Positions 42,063 to 52,007 of a stretch of 64,000 nt of DNA are shown here, in pieces (position 1 is the first letter of the stretch; each line of letters begins with the position of its first letter). The notes beneath the pieces are model-generated. The model had not been told where the DNA came from. It made no database searches and worked only from the letters and a program-made list of their open reading frames with translations. A program made the translations under genes and the position numbers. Source of the stretch: Sandaracinomonas limnophila (GTDB lineage: Bacteria; Bacteroidota; Bacteroidia; Cytophagales; Spirosomataceae); NCBI RefSeq assembly GCF_004005965.1, contig NZ_SACY01000005.1, positions 62,001 to 126,000 on the forward strand, in the 5' to 3' direction.

Positions 42063-44999
42063 TTACACTAATGCATCAAACAAAACCTCTGCGGTATGCA
42101 GTGCTCTGCGCTGCGTACCGTCATGTATTTGATGACGACAACTTGTACCTGAAGCCACAATAATCACCTCTTCAGGCTGCGAACGAACTGTTGGAAATAA
42201 AACCAACTCCCCTATTTGCATCGACAAATCGTAATGCTCCTTTTCATACCCAAAAGAACCTGCCATTCCACAACATCCAGAAGGTATCAATTGAACTTCA
42301 TAATTTTCTGGCAATGACAAGGCTTTTTTAGCTGAAACTAAATTGGAAATTGATTTTTGCTGACAATGTCCGTGTAATTTCAATAACCGTTTTTCTGATG
42401 TAAATGCCGATTTATTTACTCGACCTGCTTCTAATTCTAGAGCCAAAAACTCTTCTAATAAATAGGCGTTTTTAGCTAAATTTTTAGCTTTTTCAATCAA
42501 TTCTTCCGAAACCAAATCAGGATACTCATCTCTAAAAGTCAATAAAGCAGAAGGTTCAATACCCACCAAAGGCATATCGGAAGTAATTATATCAGCAAAC
42601 AAACGAACATTTTTATTGGCAATTTCTTTGGCCTCATCCAACATCCCCTTCGATAAATAAGCTCTACCAGAAATTGGGTGATTGACAGTTTTCACCTCAT
42701 AGCCTAACTTCTCCAATAATAATACTGCTTTTTGCCCAACCTCTACATCGTTGTAATTGGTAAATTCATCAAGGAATAGAACCAGAGAAGGTGCAGATGG
42801 GACCACAGATGCCACTGATTTTCGTTGGTTCAACCAACTCCGAAGCGTTTGTTTTGCCATCAAGGGCATGGTTCGCTCTGGATGAAATCCGACCATAGTA
42901 TTAGAAATTCTTCTAATCCATGGAGTACCCATAATCACATTATAAAGGCTAGGAATTTTAGCAGTAATGGCAGAAATATTGGCAAAATTTCCAACCAACC
43001 AACTTCTCAATGGCAAACCCTTTTCTTTTTGGTATTGGTACAAAAACTCCATTTTCAATTTAGCCACATCCACGTTAGATGGACATTCAGACTTACAGCC
43101 CTTACATGCCAAACACAAATCCATCACTTCCTTAATCTCATCATGTGCAAATCGATTTGGCTGTGTAGATTTGGTTAAAAATTCTCTTAAAATATTGGCA
43201 CGAGCACGCGTAGTTTCTTTTTCATTTCTGGTTGCCATAAATGACGGACACATCGTGCCACCAGAAACAGGAGTTTTTCTACAATCTGCAGAACCATTGC
43301 ATTGCTCGGCATGCTGCAAAACATCTTGATCTGTATATCTAAATGCAGTTTTAAATTCTGGTGTTACTTGCCCAGCCTCATAGCGTAAAAATGAGTCCAT
43401 TGGAGGCGTATCCACAATTTTATTGGGATTAAAAATCCCTTTAGGATCCCACCACGACTTCAATTGACGCATCAATTCATAATTCTTTTCCCCCACCATC
43501 CAAGGAATAAATTCTCCTCGCAAACGTCCATCACCATGTTCTCCTGAAAGTGAGCCCTTATATTTTTTTACTAATTTGGCAATCTCCTCTGCAATGGTTC
43601 GGAACAATTCATGTCCCGATTTTGTTTTAAGATTTATGATTGGTCGAAGGTGTAATTCTCCCGAACCTGCATGAGCATAATGTACACAATACAAATTATT
43701 TTCAGCCAAAATCTCATTGAATTCCGCAATAAAAGCAGGTAAATCATTTACATCTACAGCCGTATCTTCAATTACCGCCACGGCCTTTTCATCCCCTGGC
43801 AAATTTGACAAAAGTCCTAATCCTGCCTTTCTCAAATCCCAGACCTTCTTCACATTGGCACCTGTAACATAAGGAAAATGATAACCCAAATTCTCCGCCA
43901 ACATTGCCTGCTCTAACTCTTTGGCCTTTTTTTCTAAATCAATTGGATCATCAGAACGAAGTTCAACAACTAAAATAGCTCCAGGATCTCCTTCAACGAA
44001 AAATCTATTTTGTCTTTGTTCCGGATTTGCCTTGGTACATTCCAAGATGTAATGATCCATCAATTCAGAAGCGGATGGATCAAATTTCAAGGCAATTAAA
44101 TTTGCTCGTAAAGCTTCATCAATCGTATTAAAATGTGCACAAACCAATCCCAAATGAGCAGGAGGCTGAGCATCTACATGTAATTTAATTTTGGTTGCGA
44201 AACAAAGGGTTCCTTCTGAACCTGCTAATAAATTACAGAAATTAAAAGGGAGTGTTCCTCCGTCAAAGGCATCCGAATTGGCAATAAAATCTAGGGCATA
44301 ACCTGTATTTCTTCGATCAATACTAGGCTTTGGAAATTCATCATTTATTTCTTGAATAACTGCCTTTTGTCCGATTTCTTGAATGGTTTTTTGATAGATC
44401 TGATGTAATCTACTTCCTGTAGGCAACGACTTTAATGTTTCATGAGGATTTTCTCTTTTGAAATGAACAAATGTTCCATCTGAAAGGAAGCCTTCGATTT
44501 CTAAAACATGGTCACGCGTTGAGCCGTAAACTACTGAGTTAGAACCGCAAGAATTATTTCCTACCATTCCACCAATCATGGCACGATTTGCTGTTGATGT
44601 CTCTGGACCAAAAAATAATCCATGCTTTTTCAATTCTACATTCAACACATCGCGTACTACGCCTGGCTCTACCCAAACGTAAGATTGCTCCTTGTTTACC
44701 TCTAAAATTTTTGTAAAATGTTTGGAAACATCTACAATAATTCCTTTTCCCACTACCTGACCTGCCAATGAAGTACCTGCAGTTCTTGGAATAATAGGTA
44801 ATTGATATTGATCTGCAAAACGAATTATTTTTTCAATATCCTCTAAGGTTTCCGGAATGGCCACTGCCAAAGGCATTTCTCGATACGCAGAGGCATCTGT
44901 GGCATACAAGGTTTTCATCACGGTATCTGTGTAAAGAGAACCTTGAATTTGTTCAGACAATAAACTTAACTGGTGATTAATTATACTTTCCGGACTCAT
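42063..44999 (-). CDS. FAD-linked oxidase/Fe-S fusion (GlcD-GlpC type)
   Basis: 978 residues. N-terminal FAD_binding_4 domain: PRTAGTSLAGQVVGKGIIVD, GGMVGNNSCGSNSVVYGSTRDH, and an FAD-oxidase C domain ending HYAHAGSGELHLRPI and SGEHGDGRLRGEF. A ferredoxin-like segment at about residue 625 has CLACKGCKSECPSNVDVAKLK for one cluster, and the C-terminal CCG domain has GHCQQKS and SGCCGMAGSFGYE. This resembles D-lactate or 2-hydroxyacid dehydrogenases of the Ykg/Dld-II fusion type. A quinone-linked respiratory role is likely. It is the second gene after the YhhN protein, overlapping by 23 bases. Confidence 0.88.
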   Translation of the reverse strand: MSPESIINHQLSLLSEQIQGSLYTDTVMKTLYATDASAYREMPLAVAIPETLEDIEKIIRFADQYQLPIIPRTAGTSLAGQVVGKGIIVDVSKHFTKILEVNKEQSYVWVEPGVVRDVLNVELKKHGLFFGPETSTANRAMIGGMVGNNSCGSNSVVYGSTRDHVLEIEGFLSDGTFVHFKRENPHETLKSLPTGSRLHQIYQKTIQEIGQKAVIQEINDEFPKPSIDRRNTGYALDFIANSDAFDGGTLPFNFCNLLAGSEGTLCFATKIKLHVDAQPPAHLGLVCAHFNTIDEALRANLIALKFDPSASELMDHYILECTKANPEQRQNRFFVEGDPGAILVVELRSDDPIDLEKKAKELEQAMLAENLGYHFPYVTGANVKKVWDLRKAGLGLLSNLPGDEKAVAVIEDTAVDVNDLPAFIAEFNEILAENNLYCVHYAHAGSGELHLRPIINLKTKSGHELFRTIAEEIAKLVKKYKGSLSGEHGDGRLRGEFIPWMVGEKNYELMRQLKSWWDPKGIFNPNKIVDTPPMDSFLRYEAGQVTPEFKTAFRYTDQDVLQHAEQCNGSADCRKTPVSGGTMCPSFMATRNEKETTRARANILREFLTKSTQPNRFAHDEIKEVMDLCLACKGCKSECPSNVDVAKLKMEFLYQYQKEKGLPLRSWLVGNFANISAITAKIPSLYNVIMGTPWIRRISNTMVGFHPERTMPLMAKQTLRSWLNQRKSVASVVPSAPSLVLFLDEFTNYNDVEVGQKAVLLLEKLGYEVKTVNHPISGRAYLSKGMLDEAKEIANKNVRLFADIITSDMPLVGIEPSALLTFRDEYPDLVSEELIEKAKNLAKNAYLLEEFLALELEAGRVNKSAFTSEKRLLKLHGHCQQKSISNLVSAKKALSLPENYEVQLIPSGCCGMAGSFGYEKEHYDLSMQIGELVLFPTVRSQPEEVIIVASGTSCRHQIHDGTQRRALHTAEVLFDALV

Positions 45000-45693
45000 G
45001 AATATCTAATCGTTTGCAAATTGCAAAGTTAACCAAACCTACGCTTAGTAACAATTGTGCAAGGATATAAGTGCCCATTACCCAAAAAGAATTTCCTGAA
45101 AAGCTTTGATAAAATTTATTAATAGCCAATAAACTATCGGAAATGACAAATAAAATGGCTCCGACGAAAACTAGTTTAAAATTTAAATTACTTGCAACAG
45201 CTTTCCTTAAAAACGCAAAATAGGCCATAGAACCCAAAGCTAAGGCATAAACAACTACGGGAATTGAAAGTTCTGTTGAAACTCCAGGCCATAATATTTT
45301 TAGCAAAAATAGTACATAAACCAAAATCAAAATGAGCATAATTAAATTCAAAAGTAGGTTTTTTGAAAAGCCAAATAACTCTTCACGAAACATTCGAATA
45401 TAAATTATTTGCATTACCAAAAAACTTAGTAAACCTAATGGAAAAAAAATTGGTGCTGAAAATAGCAGAAATACATCGCCTAACCACGCAAAAAATAAGG
45501 CATAAATTATTTTAGATCTTTCATTTTTTTGCAGGTTGTCGATCACAAAAAAAATCAATAAGAGCATTAAAGCAGGTTTTGTGAAAAACCTTAACGATTC
45601 TGTAGGCAAAACGAAAGAATCAATTAACAACTCGAGAATTGCAACAAAAACGTATAAAGTCAAAAATCTGAATTTACTAATATTTTCAAGCAT
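44977..45693 (-). CDS. YhhN-family membrane protein (lysoplasmalogenase-like)
   Basis: 238 residues, about eight hydrophobic segments. Typical YhhN features: SLRFFTKPALMLLLIFF near the N-terminus, FAWLGDVFLLF, and the pattern FVGAILFVISDSLLAINKFYQ with the conserved Ser-Asp, then SFWVMGTYILAQLLLSVG. The family contains TMEM86 lysoplasmalogenases, whose role in bacteria without plasmalogens is unclear. Its 3' end overlaps the downstream oxidase gene by 23 bases. Confidence 0.85.
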   Translation of the reverse strand: MLENISKFRFLTLYVFVAILELLIDSFVLPTESLRFFTKPALMLLLIFFVIDNLQKNERSKIIYALFFAWLGDVFLLFSAPIFFPLGLLSFLVMQIIYIRMFREELFGFSKNLLLNLIMLILILVYVLFLLKILWPGVSTELSIPVVVYALALGSMAYFAFLRKAVASNLNFKLVFVGAILFVISDSLLAINKFYQSFSGNSFWVMGTYILAQLLLSVGLVNFAICKRLDIHESGKYN

Positions 45694-45756
45694 TGGTTTA
45701 AATTAATTCAGCATGAAATGCAATTTACAAATTTCCTTAACATACATATATTTTTT

Positions 45757-45764
45757 TATATTTG
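45757..45764 (+). promoter_or_regulatory. -7 box for the GT-C glycosyltransferase gene
   Basis: TATATTTG matches TAnnTTTG. It overlaps a TTG that would otherwise be an earlier start, so translation must begin at ATG 45783, giving a leader of about a dozen bases. No clear -33 TTTG is visible. Confidence 0.55.
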
Positions 45765-45782
45765 TATAAACTATCCCATTTA

Positions 45783-47531
45783 ATGCGCTCTAATTCACTA
45801 AAAAACGTAATTTATTTCGGCTTATTCCTTTGCATTTTACTAATTGCTTATTTATTGCGTATCAAAAATCTAGATACATTTTCAATTGGAGGTGATGAAT
45901 TTTATACACTGCTTAGTTCAAATTACATTTATCAAGAAGGTGGACTTCAAGGTTTTTTAAATCAACCTTTTTTTACAAATAAAGATTGGCTTCCTAGTAA
46001 TAGTTTTTCGGACTTGATGTCCGCCATGGCTAGAAGGGATAATGGAAGTGGTTTGCTTTTTAATATTTTAATTCACTATTGGGTTAAAATATTCGGTTAT
46101 GAAGATTGGGGATTGCGTTACTTTTCTGTCATAACTAATATGGGTCTTCTCATTAGTGTTTTTTACTTTTGCAAAAACCAATTAAAGTCTAAACTTGTTG
46201 GCTTGTTAAGTATATTTTTATTGGCTATTTCTCCTTTTCTTGTTTCCTATTCTCAGGTTGCTAGAACTTACTCTTTGGTTTTTCTGTTTAGTGTTTTGTC
46301 AAGTTATTACTTTCTCAATTGCTTAAAAGCAGAGCCTTCAAAAAAATTAAAACCCTTTGTTATTTTTGGAATTGTCTCATTATTAACTCTAATGACTCAT
46401 TATTCCATTTTCATATTATTTATCTTTCAATTTTTATTTTTGTTGATTTTCAACTGGAACAATTTTAAAGCTAATTTTTTCAAGTACCTTTTAGCGGCAA
46501 GTTTTCCTATCCTAGGTATGTGCCTATGGCTGATGAGCCCTGGGGGACTCTATTCTTTTCATTCCATAGAGGTAAGCAAACAATTTTATAATTATGTGGC
46601 GCAAAGTGGCAATGGTGGAGAATGGCTACAAGTTTTTAGTATAAAAAATGTAACGCTTCAACTGGCAAAGGTCATTTCAATGTCAAATTTATTCTTCGAC
46701 AGATTAGCCTTTGATGTATTTGGCAAAAAGAATTATTTATTTACTTTTTTATTTATCATAGGTTCTGCTTATTCGAGAAAACAAGATTTTTTCAAAAATA
46801 ATCCAAATTTTATTATTGTTTTAGATATCATTTTTTTTATCCTATTGTCTGGATTCACAAGTAACCATTCGATTTCCTTTTTGATTATCTATTTACTTGG
46901 AGTTTTAATTTCAACAAACTTTGCTTTATTAAAACCTTCAAATAATGCTGAAAATTATTCTATTGCAATCTATTTATTCTCATTTTTAGGTTTATTTTTA
47001 TTCGCATATTTAGATGGAAACACTTTTCGTGTTATGGCAAAATACGCTGGATATTCTTATGTTTTTGGTAGTATTTTCGGCAGCATATTTTTAGTCAAGG
47101 TTTTCGAAACACAAAACAAAGATCAAAAATTGTTATTAACACTATTGTTAATTTGTACAACTCTTTCTTCCGTAGAACTAGTTCATAACATTTATAGGGA
47201 TAAAATGGAGCCGTATTTTTATTCATGGAGCACACCGAGAACTAAAAACGAATATCTATTGGCAAAGGAAACGATTCTAAAGAACTATCAGAAAGGAGAT
47301 ACTTTGATCTATCCATCATTTGTATTCAAACCAACCAAATTTGATATTGAAACTCCACATCATTCGGTTCAAGTTGCACAATACATGAATTTGTATTTAC
47401 ATAATGTAGACCAAACAATTTATCAGAAAATTGACACGATGAATCTTGATAAAATTATTTTACAAAAACCTAGTGGTAAAAAAAATATTATCTATCAATT
47501 TAAAAATAATTTATACTTAAAAGATTGGTAA
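45783..47531 (+). CDS. GT-C fold (GT39-like) membrane glycosyltransferase
   Basis: 582 residues, about eleven membrane helices. After the first helix comes FSIGGDEFYTLLSSN, with the Asp-Glu that acts as catalytic base in GT-C enzymes. YSQVARTYSLVFLFS corresponds to the SQEARMYxL motif of GT39/ArnT-like proteins. The C-terminal ~120 residues are a soluble domain. It probably transfers a sugar from a polyprenyl phosphate donor onto lipid or protein on the outer face of the inner membrane. The acceptor is unknown and the gene stands alone. Confidence 0.75.
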   Translation: MRSNSLKNVIYFGLFLCILLIAYLLRIKNLDTFSIGGDEFYTLLSSNYIYQEGGLQGFLNQPFFTNKDWLPSNSFSDLMSAMARRDNGSGLLFNILIHYWVKIFGYEDWGLRYFSVITNMGLLISVFYFCKNQLKSKLVGLLSIFLLAISPFLVSYSQVARTYSLVFLFSVLSSYYFLNCLKAEPSKKLKPFVIFGIVSLLTLMTHYSIFILFIFQFLFLLIFNWNNFKANFFKYLLAASFPILGMCLWLMSPGGLYSFHSIEVSKQFYNYVAQSGNGGEWLQVFSIKNVTLQLAKVISMSNLFFDRLAFDVFGKKNYLFTFLFIIGSAYSRKQDFFKNNPNFIIVLDIIFFILLSGFTSNHSISFLIIYLLGVLISTNFALLKPSNNAENYSIAIYLFSFLGLFLFAYLDGNTFRVMAKYAGYSYVFGSIFGSIFLVKVFETQNKDQKLLLTLLLICTTLSSVELVHNIYRDKMEPYFYSWSTPRTKNEYLLAKETILKNYQKGDTLIYPSFVFKPTKFDIETPHHSVQVAQYMNLYLHNVDQTIYQKIDTMNLDKIILQKPSGKKNIIYQFKNNLYLKDW

Positions 47532-47532
47532 C

Positions 47533-47564
47533 AAAAAAAGGAGGTTTTTCAACCTCCTTTTTTT
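47533..47564. terminator. Bidirectional rho-independent terminator
   Basis: AAAAAAAGGAGGTT (47533-47546), loop TTTC, AACCTCCTTTTTTT (47551-47564). Serves the convergent glycosyltransferase and nrdA genes. Confidence 0.93.
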
Positions 47565-47585
47565 GATTTTAAAATTCAAGTATGC

Positions 47586-50027
47586 TTAAGAGCCACAAGC
47601 CTCACACGCTTCAGGATTATCCAATGAGCAGGCCATATCAGATCTATTTTGCTCATCGCTAAACGATGCTGCTGCATTAGCTGCATATTGCCCATATTGC
47701 AATTCTGTTTCTTGCACCTCATTGGTTTGTTCAATAGCAGGCTCTGCTTGCTTTTCAACGGTAAACTTAATTGCATCAGCAGCTGCTTTAGTTCTTAAGT
47801 AATACATACCCGTTTTCAAACCTAATTTCCATGCGTGGAAGTGCATTGAAGTCAGTTTACCAAAGTTAATATCTTGTATATGGATATTTAAGCTTTGAGA
47901 TTGGCAAATATAAGCACCACGATCTGCAGCCATTTCCAAAATGGTCTTTTGCTTAATTTCCCAAACAGTTTTGTAAAGGTCTTTGATATTTTGTGGAATT
48001 TCAGGAATATTCTGAACCGATCCGTTAGCTGAAATCAACTTATTCTTCATGGTCTCATTCCACAAGTTCAATTTAATCAAGTCTTTCAACAAATGCTTAT
48101 TTACCACCACAAATTCTCCTGAAAGTACTCGACGAGAGTAGATATTAGAAGTATATGGCTCAAAACACTCGTTATTTCCTAAAATTTGACTAGTAGATGC
48201 TGTTGGCATTGGAGCAACTAATAACGAGTTTCTCACACCATTTTCCACAACCTGTTTGCGCAAATTCTCCCAATCCCAGTTACCTGATGTTGGTGTCACG
48301 TTCCACATATCAAATTGGAACACGCCTTTTGAAATTGGCGATCCCTCCCAAGTTGAGTACGGACCTTCCACCTTCGCTAATTCCATAGAAGCTTCCATAG
48401 ACGCAAAGTAGATGGTTTCAAAAATATCTTTATTCAATTGTTTTGCTTCTTCAGACTCAAACGGCATACGCAACATAATGAACACATCAGCTAAACCTTG
48501 AACTCCTAAACCAATAGGTCTATGGCGTAAATTTGAATTTCTAGCTTCAGGAACAGGATAATAATTAACATCAATAATCTTGTTCAAGTTTCTAGTAGCT
48601 GTTTTAGTTACCTCGTATAAACGTTGGTGATCAAAAACAAGATTACCGTTATCGTTCTGGCGAACATATTTAGGTAAGGCTAAAGATGCCAAATTACATA
48701 CGGCTACCTCATCTTTAGAAGTATATTCTAAGATTTCAGTACAAAGGTTTGAGGACTTTATTGTACCCAAATTCTTTTGGTTAGACTTATTGTTGGCATG
48801 GTCTTTATACAACATATAAGGTGTACCTGTTTCAGTTTGAGATTCTAAAACCTTAAACCACAACTCTTGAGCCTTAACTGTTTTTCTTGCCTTGCCTTCT
48901 AACTCATATTTATTATATAAAGCTTCAAACTCATCACCATACGTATCTGCTAATCCCGGACACTCATGTGGACAGAATAAAGACCACTCCTCATTACTTT
49001 CTACACGCTTCATGAATAAATCTGGTATCCAAAGTGCATAGAACAAATCACGTGCACGAAGTTCTTCTTTTCCGTGATTCTTTTTCAAATCTAAGAATTC
49101 AAAAATATCAGCATGCCATGGCTCCATATAGATCGCAAAGCTACCTTTACGCTTACCACCCCCCTGATCAACATAACGTGCTGTGTCGTTGAATACGCGC
49201 AACATTGGAATGATACCATTTGATGTACCATTAGTTCCTTTAATATATGATCCTGTTGCACGAATATTGTGAATACTCAAACCAATACCACCAGCAGATT
49301 GAGAAATCTTAGCAGTTTGTTTCAAGGTATCATAAATTCCTTCAATTGAATCATCTTGCATAGTTAATAAGAAACAAGACGACATCTGAGGCTTTGGAGT
49401 ACCTGCATTGAATAAAGTTGGGGTTGCATGCGTAAACCAACGCTCCGACAACAAGTTGTAGGTATCAATTGCAGCTTCTATATCTGCACCGTGAATACCA
49501 ACCGCTACACGCATCAACATGTGTTGAGGGCGCTCAGCAATTTGTCCATCCAACTTTAATAAGTACGATTTTTCTAAGGTTTTAAATCCAAAATAGTCAT
49601 ATCCGAAATCTCTATCATATATAATAGCCTCATCCAACGCAACGGCATTATTTTTGATTACATCATAAACTTCTTTCGACAAAAGAGCAGCATTTTGCCC
49701 AGTCTTTGGATCTACATACGTAAAAAGACGTTTCATGGTTGCAGAAAACGACTTCAACGTGTTTTTGTGCAAATTTGAAATAGCAATACGTGCAGCCAAA
49801 ACAGCATAGTCTGGGTGCTTGGTTGTAAGCGATGCAGCTGTCTCTGCTGCAAGGTTATCTAACTCGGTAGTTTTAACACCATCGTATAGACCAGTAATTA
49901 CTTTTCGAGCCACCTCTAAAGGTTGAACAAAATAAGGATCTAAGCTGTAACACAACTTTTCAATCCTTGCGGTAATTTTGTCAAATTTAACTGACTCGCG
50001 ACGACCGTCTCTTTTAATTACAAACAT
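47586..50027 (-). CDS. nrdA: Class I ribonucleotide reductase, alpha subunit
   Basis: 813 residues. The ATP-cone is at the N-terminus ([20 protein letters not shown]), so dATP feedback is expected. Catalytic residues follow the E. coli order: a redox Cys in [13 protein letters not shown]-x-C-x-E as [10 protein letters not shown], the partner Cys in [11 protein letters not shown], the Tyr pair in [12 protein letters not shown] and the C-terminal CEACGS reducing pair. No nrdB is adjacent, so the beta subunit is encoded elsewhere. A 538-base gap lies upstream; a consensus DnaA box is at 50399-50407, but I see no NrdR-type box pair. Confidence 0.97.
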   Translation of the reverse strand: MFVIKRDGRRESVKFDKITARIEKLCYSLDPYFVQPLEVARKVITGLYDGVKTTELDNLAAETAASLTTKHPDYAVLAARIAISNLHKNTLKSFSATMKRLFTYVDPKTGQNAALLSKEVYDVIKNNAVALDEAIIYDRDFGYDYFGFKTLEKSYLLKLDGQIAERPQHMLMRVAVGIHGADIEAAIDTYNLLSERWFTHATPTLFNAGTPKPQMSSCFLLTMQDDSIEGIYDTLKQTAKISQSAGGIGLSIHNIRATGSYIKGTNGTSNGIIPMLRVFNDTARYVDQGGGKRKGSFAIYMEPWHADIFEFLDLKKNHGKEELRARDLFYALWIPDLFMKRVESNEEWSLFCPHECPGLADTYGDEFEALYNKYELEGKARKTVKAQELWFKVLESQTETGTPYMLYKDHANNKSNQKNLGTIKSSNLCTEILEYTSKDEVAVCNLASLALPKYVRQNDNGNLVFDHQRLYEVTKTATRNLNKIIDVNYYPVPEARNSNLRHRPIGLGVQGLADVFIMLRMPFESEEAKQLNKDIFETIYFASMEASMELAKVEGPYSTWEGSPISKGVFQFDMWNVTPTSGNWDWENLRKQVVENGVRNSLLVAPMPTASTSQILGNNECFEPYTSNIYSRRVLSGEFVVVNKHLLKDLIKLNLWNETMKNKLISANGSVQNIPEIPQNIKDLYKTVWEIKQKTILEMAADRGAYICQSQSLNIHIQDINFGKLTSMHFHAWKLGLKTGMYYLRTKAAADAIKFTVEKQAEPAIEQTNEVQETELQYGQYAANAAASFSDEQNRSDMACSLDNPEACEACGS

Positions 50028-50448
50028 TTGCTTCGTTGAATGATATGATAAAAAACATTATTTAAATATAAATTTAAAGGGTTTAGGGTTAGACAATACA
50101 ATTTCTCATAAATTTTCGTACTCAAAAATTTAGAAAAATACCTCCGACGCTCAAAATAGTAAGTATCGAGGATTTGGGTTATTTTTTTAGGCTTTGATTA
50201 CACTAGCAATTGAATCACTACTAGCGTTTAGGCGCAGAGTAAAATTAGAAAAAAACTACACCTATTGCAAACATTTTTTTTACCAAAATTTAACAGAAAA
50301 TAGTACGTATTTGAAATGCACAAAGCAAGTATCGAGTAGTCAGTTCATTAAGAGATTGTCACCTCGGAAAAATCCAATAAAAATATTTTAAACTTTTTTG
50401 TGGATAACTTTTTATAGAATTTCTCTTGCATTTTAGTCCAAAATTTAT
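50028..50448. other. Gene-free region upstream of nrdA
   Basis: No convincing ORF, tRNA or terminator. One TTG-initiated reading frame (50194-50391) has no supporting features. Details seen: a repeated AAGTATCGAG (around 50160 and 50327) and TGTGGATAA (50399-50407), which is the reverse complement of the DnaA box TTATCCACA. No TAnnTTTG box for nrdA was found close to its start. Confidence 0.6.
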
Positions 50449-50479
50449 TTTGAATGTAAAAATAATTTACCTAATTTTG
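50449..50479 (+). promoter_or_regulatory. Complete promoter for rpmE2
   Basis: TTTG (50449-50452), spacer of 19 bases, TAATTTTG (50472-50479). Both elements and the spacing match the Bacteroidota housekeeping consensus. Expected transcript start is near 50485, leaving a leader of about 80 bases before the L31 start. Confidence 0.75.
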
Positions 50480-50492
50480 CAACCCAATTCAG

Positions 50493-50550
50493 ACAATATG
50501 TGTTCCCCCATATTGTGATTAATAAATTAAACAGACGGCAGGGAATCGTC
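50493..50550 (+). promoter_or_regulatory. Structured 5' leader of rpmE2
   Basis: ACAATATG (50493-50500) pairs exactly with CATATTGT (50509-50516) around the loop TGTTCCCC. A second possible stem is GACG (50534-50537) with CGTC (50547-50550) around GCAGGGAAT. Both lie between the promoter and the ribosomal protein start, so autoregulation by L31 is possible. Confidence 0.45.
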
Positions 50551-50565
50551 CGAAAAAACAAACAA

Positions 50566-50808
50566 ATGAAAAAAGACATCCACCCAGAATACAAAGAAGT
50601 AGTATTCCACGATTTATCAGCTGATTATAAGTTTGTAACTCGTTCTTGTGTAAACACCACAGAAACTACTGAATTCGAAGGAAAAACATACCCAGTTTTC
50701 AAAATTGAGGTTTCATCTCAATCCCATCCATTCTATACTGGTAAAAACGTATTATTGGATACTACTGGTCGCGTTGACAAATTTAACAAGCGTTACGCGA
50801 AAAAATAA
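50566..50808 (+). CDS. rpmE2: 50S ribosomal protein L31, type B
   Basis: 80 residues from ATG 50566; 22 upstream in-frame codons belong to the leader. MKKDIHPEYKEVVFHDLSADYKFVTRS and the later SHPFYTGKNVLLDTTGRVDKFNKRY match L31 type B (only regions named). The zinc-binding cysteines of type A are not present; the single Cys in RSCVNTTE is not a CxxC pair. Zinc-independent L31 is the usual form under zinc limitation in other bacteria but can be the only L31 in Bacteroidota. A terminator follows, so it is monocistronic. Confidence 0.95.
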   Translation: MKKDIHPEYKEVVFHDLSADYKFVTRSCVNTTETTEFEGKTYPVFKIEVSSQSHPFYTGKNVLLDTTGRVDKFNKRYAKK

Positions 50809-50827
50809 TATCAAGAAATTGATAAGG

Positions 50828-50860
50828 AAGCCCTTGCATTTATATGTAAGGGCTTTTTTT
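50828..50860 (+). terminator. Rho-independent terminator of rpmE2
   Basis: AAGCCCTTGCA (50828-50838) pairs with TGTAAGGGCTT (50845-50855), one G-U pair, then a T tract to 50860. Confidence 0.93.
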
Positions 50861-50873
50861 ATTACCTTGCATC

Positions 50874-51977
50874 ATGGCAAATTCACTATACCTATTTAAT
50901 GACCCTCAACTTATTGAGCAATTGCGCCCAATTTGCGATCATAGACCGTTAAGTGAAATCATACTAGGCACTTCAACCATTTCCCAAAAATGGGCAAAAG
51001 AATTTGACATTATTCAAGAACCTAGAGATGAAAACTGTCTCCAAATCTTAGGAAGCCTTTTACCCCAAGAATCCTACCTTCCTACCCTAAAAAATCTTCG
51101 GACAGGTGAAGGACTATACAAAAACAATCAATTAGTAGCCTTCCGTGGCAACCGCCAGCAAATAACCACCAAAATACAAATCAGTGAGGCGCATTTAATT
51201 GAATTTCCAGAGGATATTTTAACCTATCAAAAGGAATATTTACCGAAAGAAATCAGACCTGAAGCTTTTGATCTATCTAAACTTAGAGAACTTGGCAATC
51301 AAATCATTGAACCAAGCCATTGCTTTATTCATCCAACCGCAACCATCAAAGGTAGTATTTTGGATGCAAGCAAAGGCCCTATTTATGTGGGAGAAGGGGT
51401 TGAGATACAAATTGGGAGTTTGATTCAAGGTCCAGCGGCACTTTTGAAAAACTCCATTACTAATTTGGGGGCAAAAATTCGTCCTTTCACCACCATCGGT
51501 GAAAATTGTAAGGTTGGGGGAGAAATAAGCTACTCTATCCTTCATGCACATTCCAATAAAGCCCACGATGGCTACTTGGGGAATTCTGTCATTGGATCAT
51601 TTTGTAATTTTGGAGCCCTAAGCAATTCTTCAAATGTAAGAAACGACTTGAAAAATATTTCACTTTACGATTATTCTACCAAATCTTTCCGACAAACCTC
51701 TGTAAAATCTATTGGACTAATTACAGGCGACTACATCACCACAGGGATTGGAACACAATTTAACACCGCCACAAGCATTGGCTCACATTGCAATATAACT
51801 AGTCACCAATTTCCAGAAAAATACATTCCAGCTTTTACCTGGGGTCAAGCCCCCCAATTTTCAAAATTTAAACTGAAAAAAGCTATTGAAATTGCAACTA
51901 CTTGGTCAATAGCCAAAGGAGAAAATTTGTCAGAAAAGGCCCGAAAACGAATACATGAAATTTGGAAAGAGGTCTAA
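50874..51977 (+). CDS. GlmU-like left-handed beta-helix protein
   Basis: 367 residues. The C-terminal half has hexapeptide repeats of the acyltransferase beta-helix type: IHPTATIKGSILDA, GPIYVGEGVEIQIGSLIQGPA, IRPFTTIGENCKVGGEIS, and late TGIGTQFNTATSIGSHCNI. The N-terminal half has NRQQ and weak similarity to nucleotidyltransferase GlmU but lacks a visible LAAGxGTRM loop. Bacteroidota annotations call this the GlmU-family or putative sugar nucleotidyltransferase. The role is unknown to me; acyl transfer or a scaffold on the UDP-GlcNAc pathway is possible. It may be co-transcribed with holB, 30 bases downstream. Confidence 0.7.
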   Translation: MANSLYLFNDPQLIEQLRPICDHRPLSEIILGTSTISQKWAKEFDIIQEPRDENCLQILGSLLPQESYLPTLKNLRTGEGLYKNNQLVAFRGNRQQITTKIQISEAHLIEFPEDILTYQKEYLPKEIRPEAFDLSKLRELGNQIIEPSHCFIHPTATIKGSILDASKGPIYVGEGVEIQIGSLIQGPAALLKNSITNLGAKIRPFTTIGENCKVGGEISYSILHAHSNKAHDGYLGNSVIGSFCNFGALSNSSNVRNDLKNISLYDYSTKSFRQTSVKSIGLITGDYITTGIGTQFNTATSIGSHCNITSHQFPEKYIPAFTWGQAPQFSKFKLKKAIEIATTWSIAKGENLSEKARKRIHEIWKEV

Positions 51978-52007
51978 ACTTTCCGAAATTCGTATTCAAA
52001 TAAAATC

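Noticed and set aside
50194-50391. A 65-codon reading frame opening with TTG in the nrdA-rpmE2 gap
   Set aside because: No family motif, no ribosome binding context, biased toward Lys/Asn as random AT-rich sequence would be.
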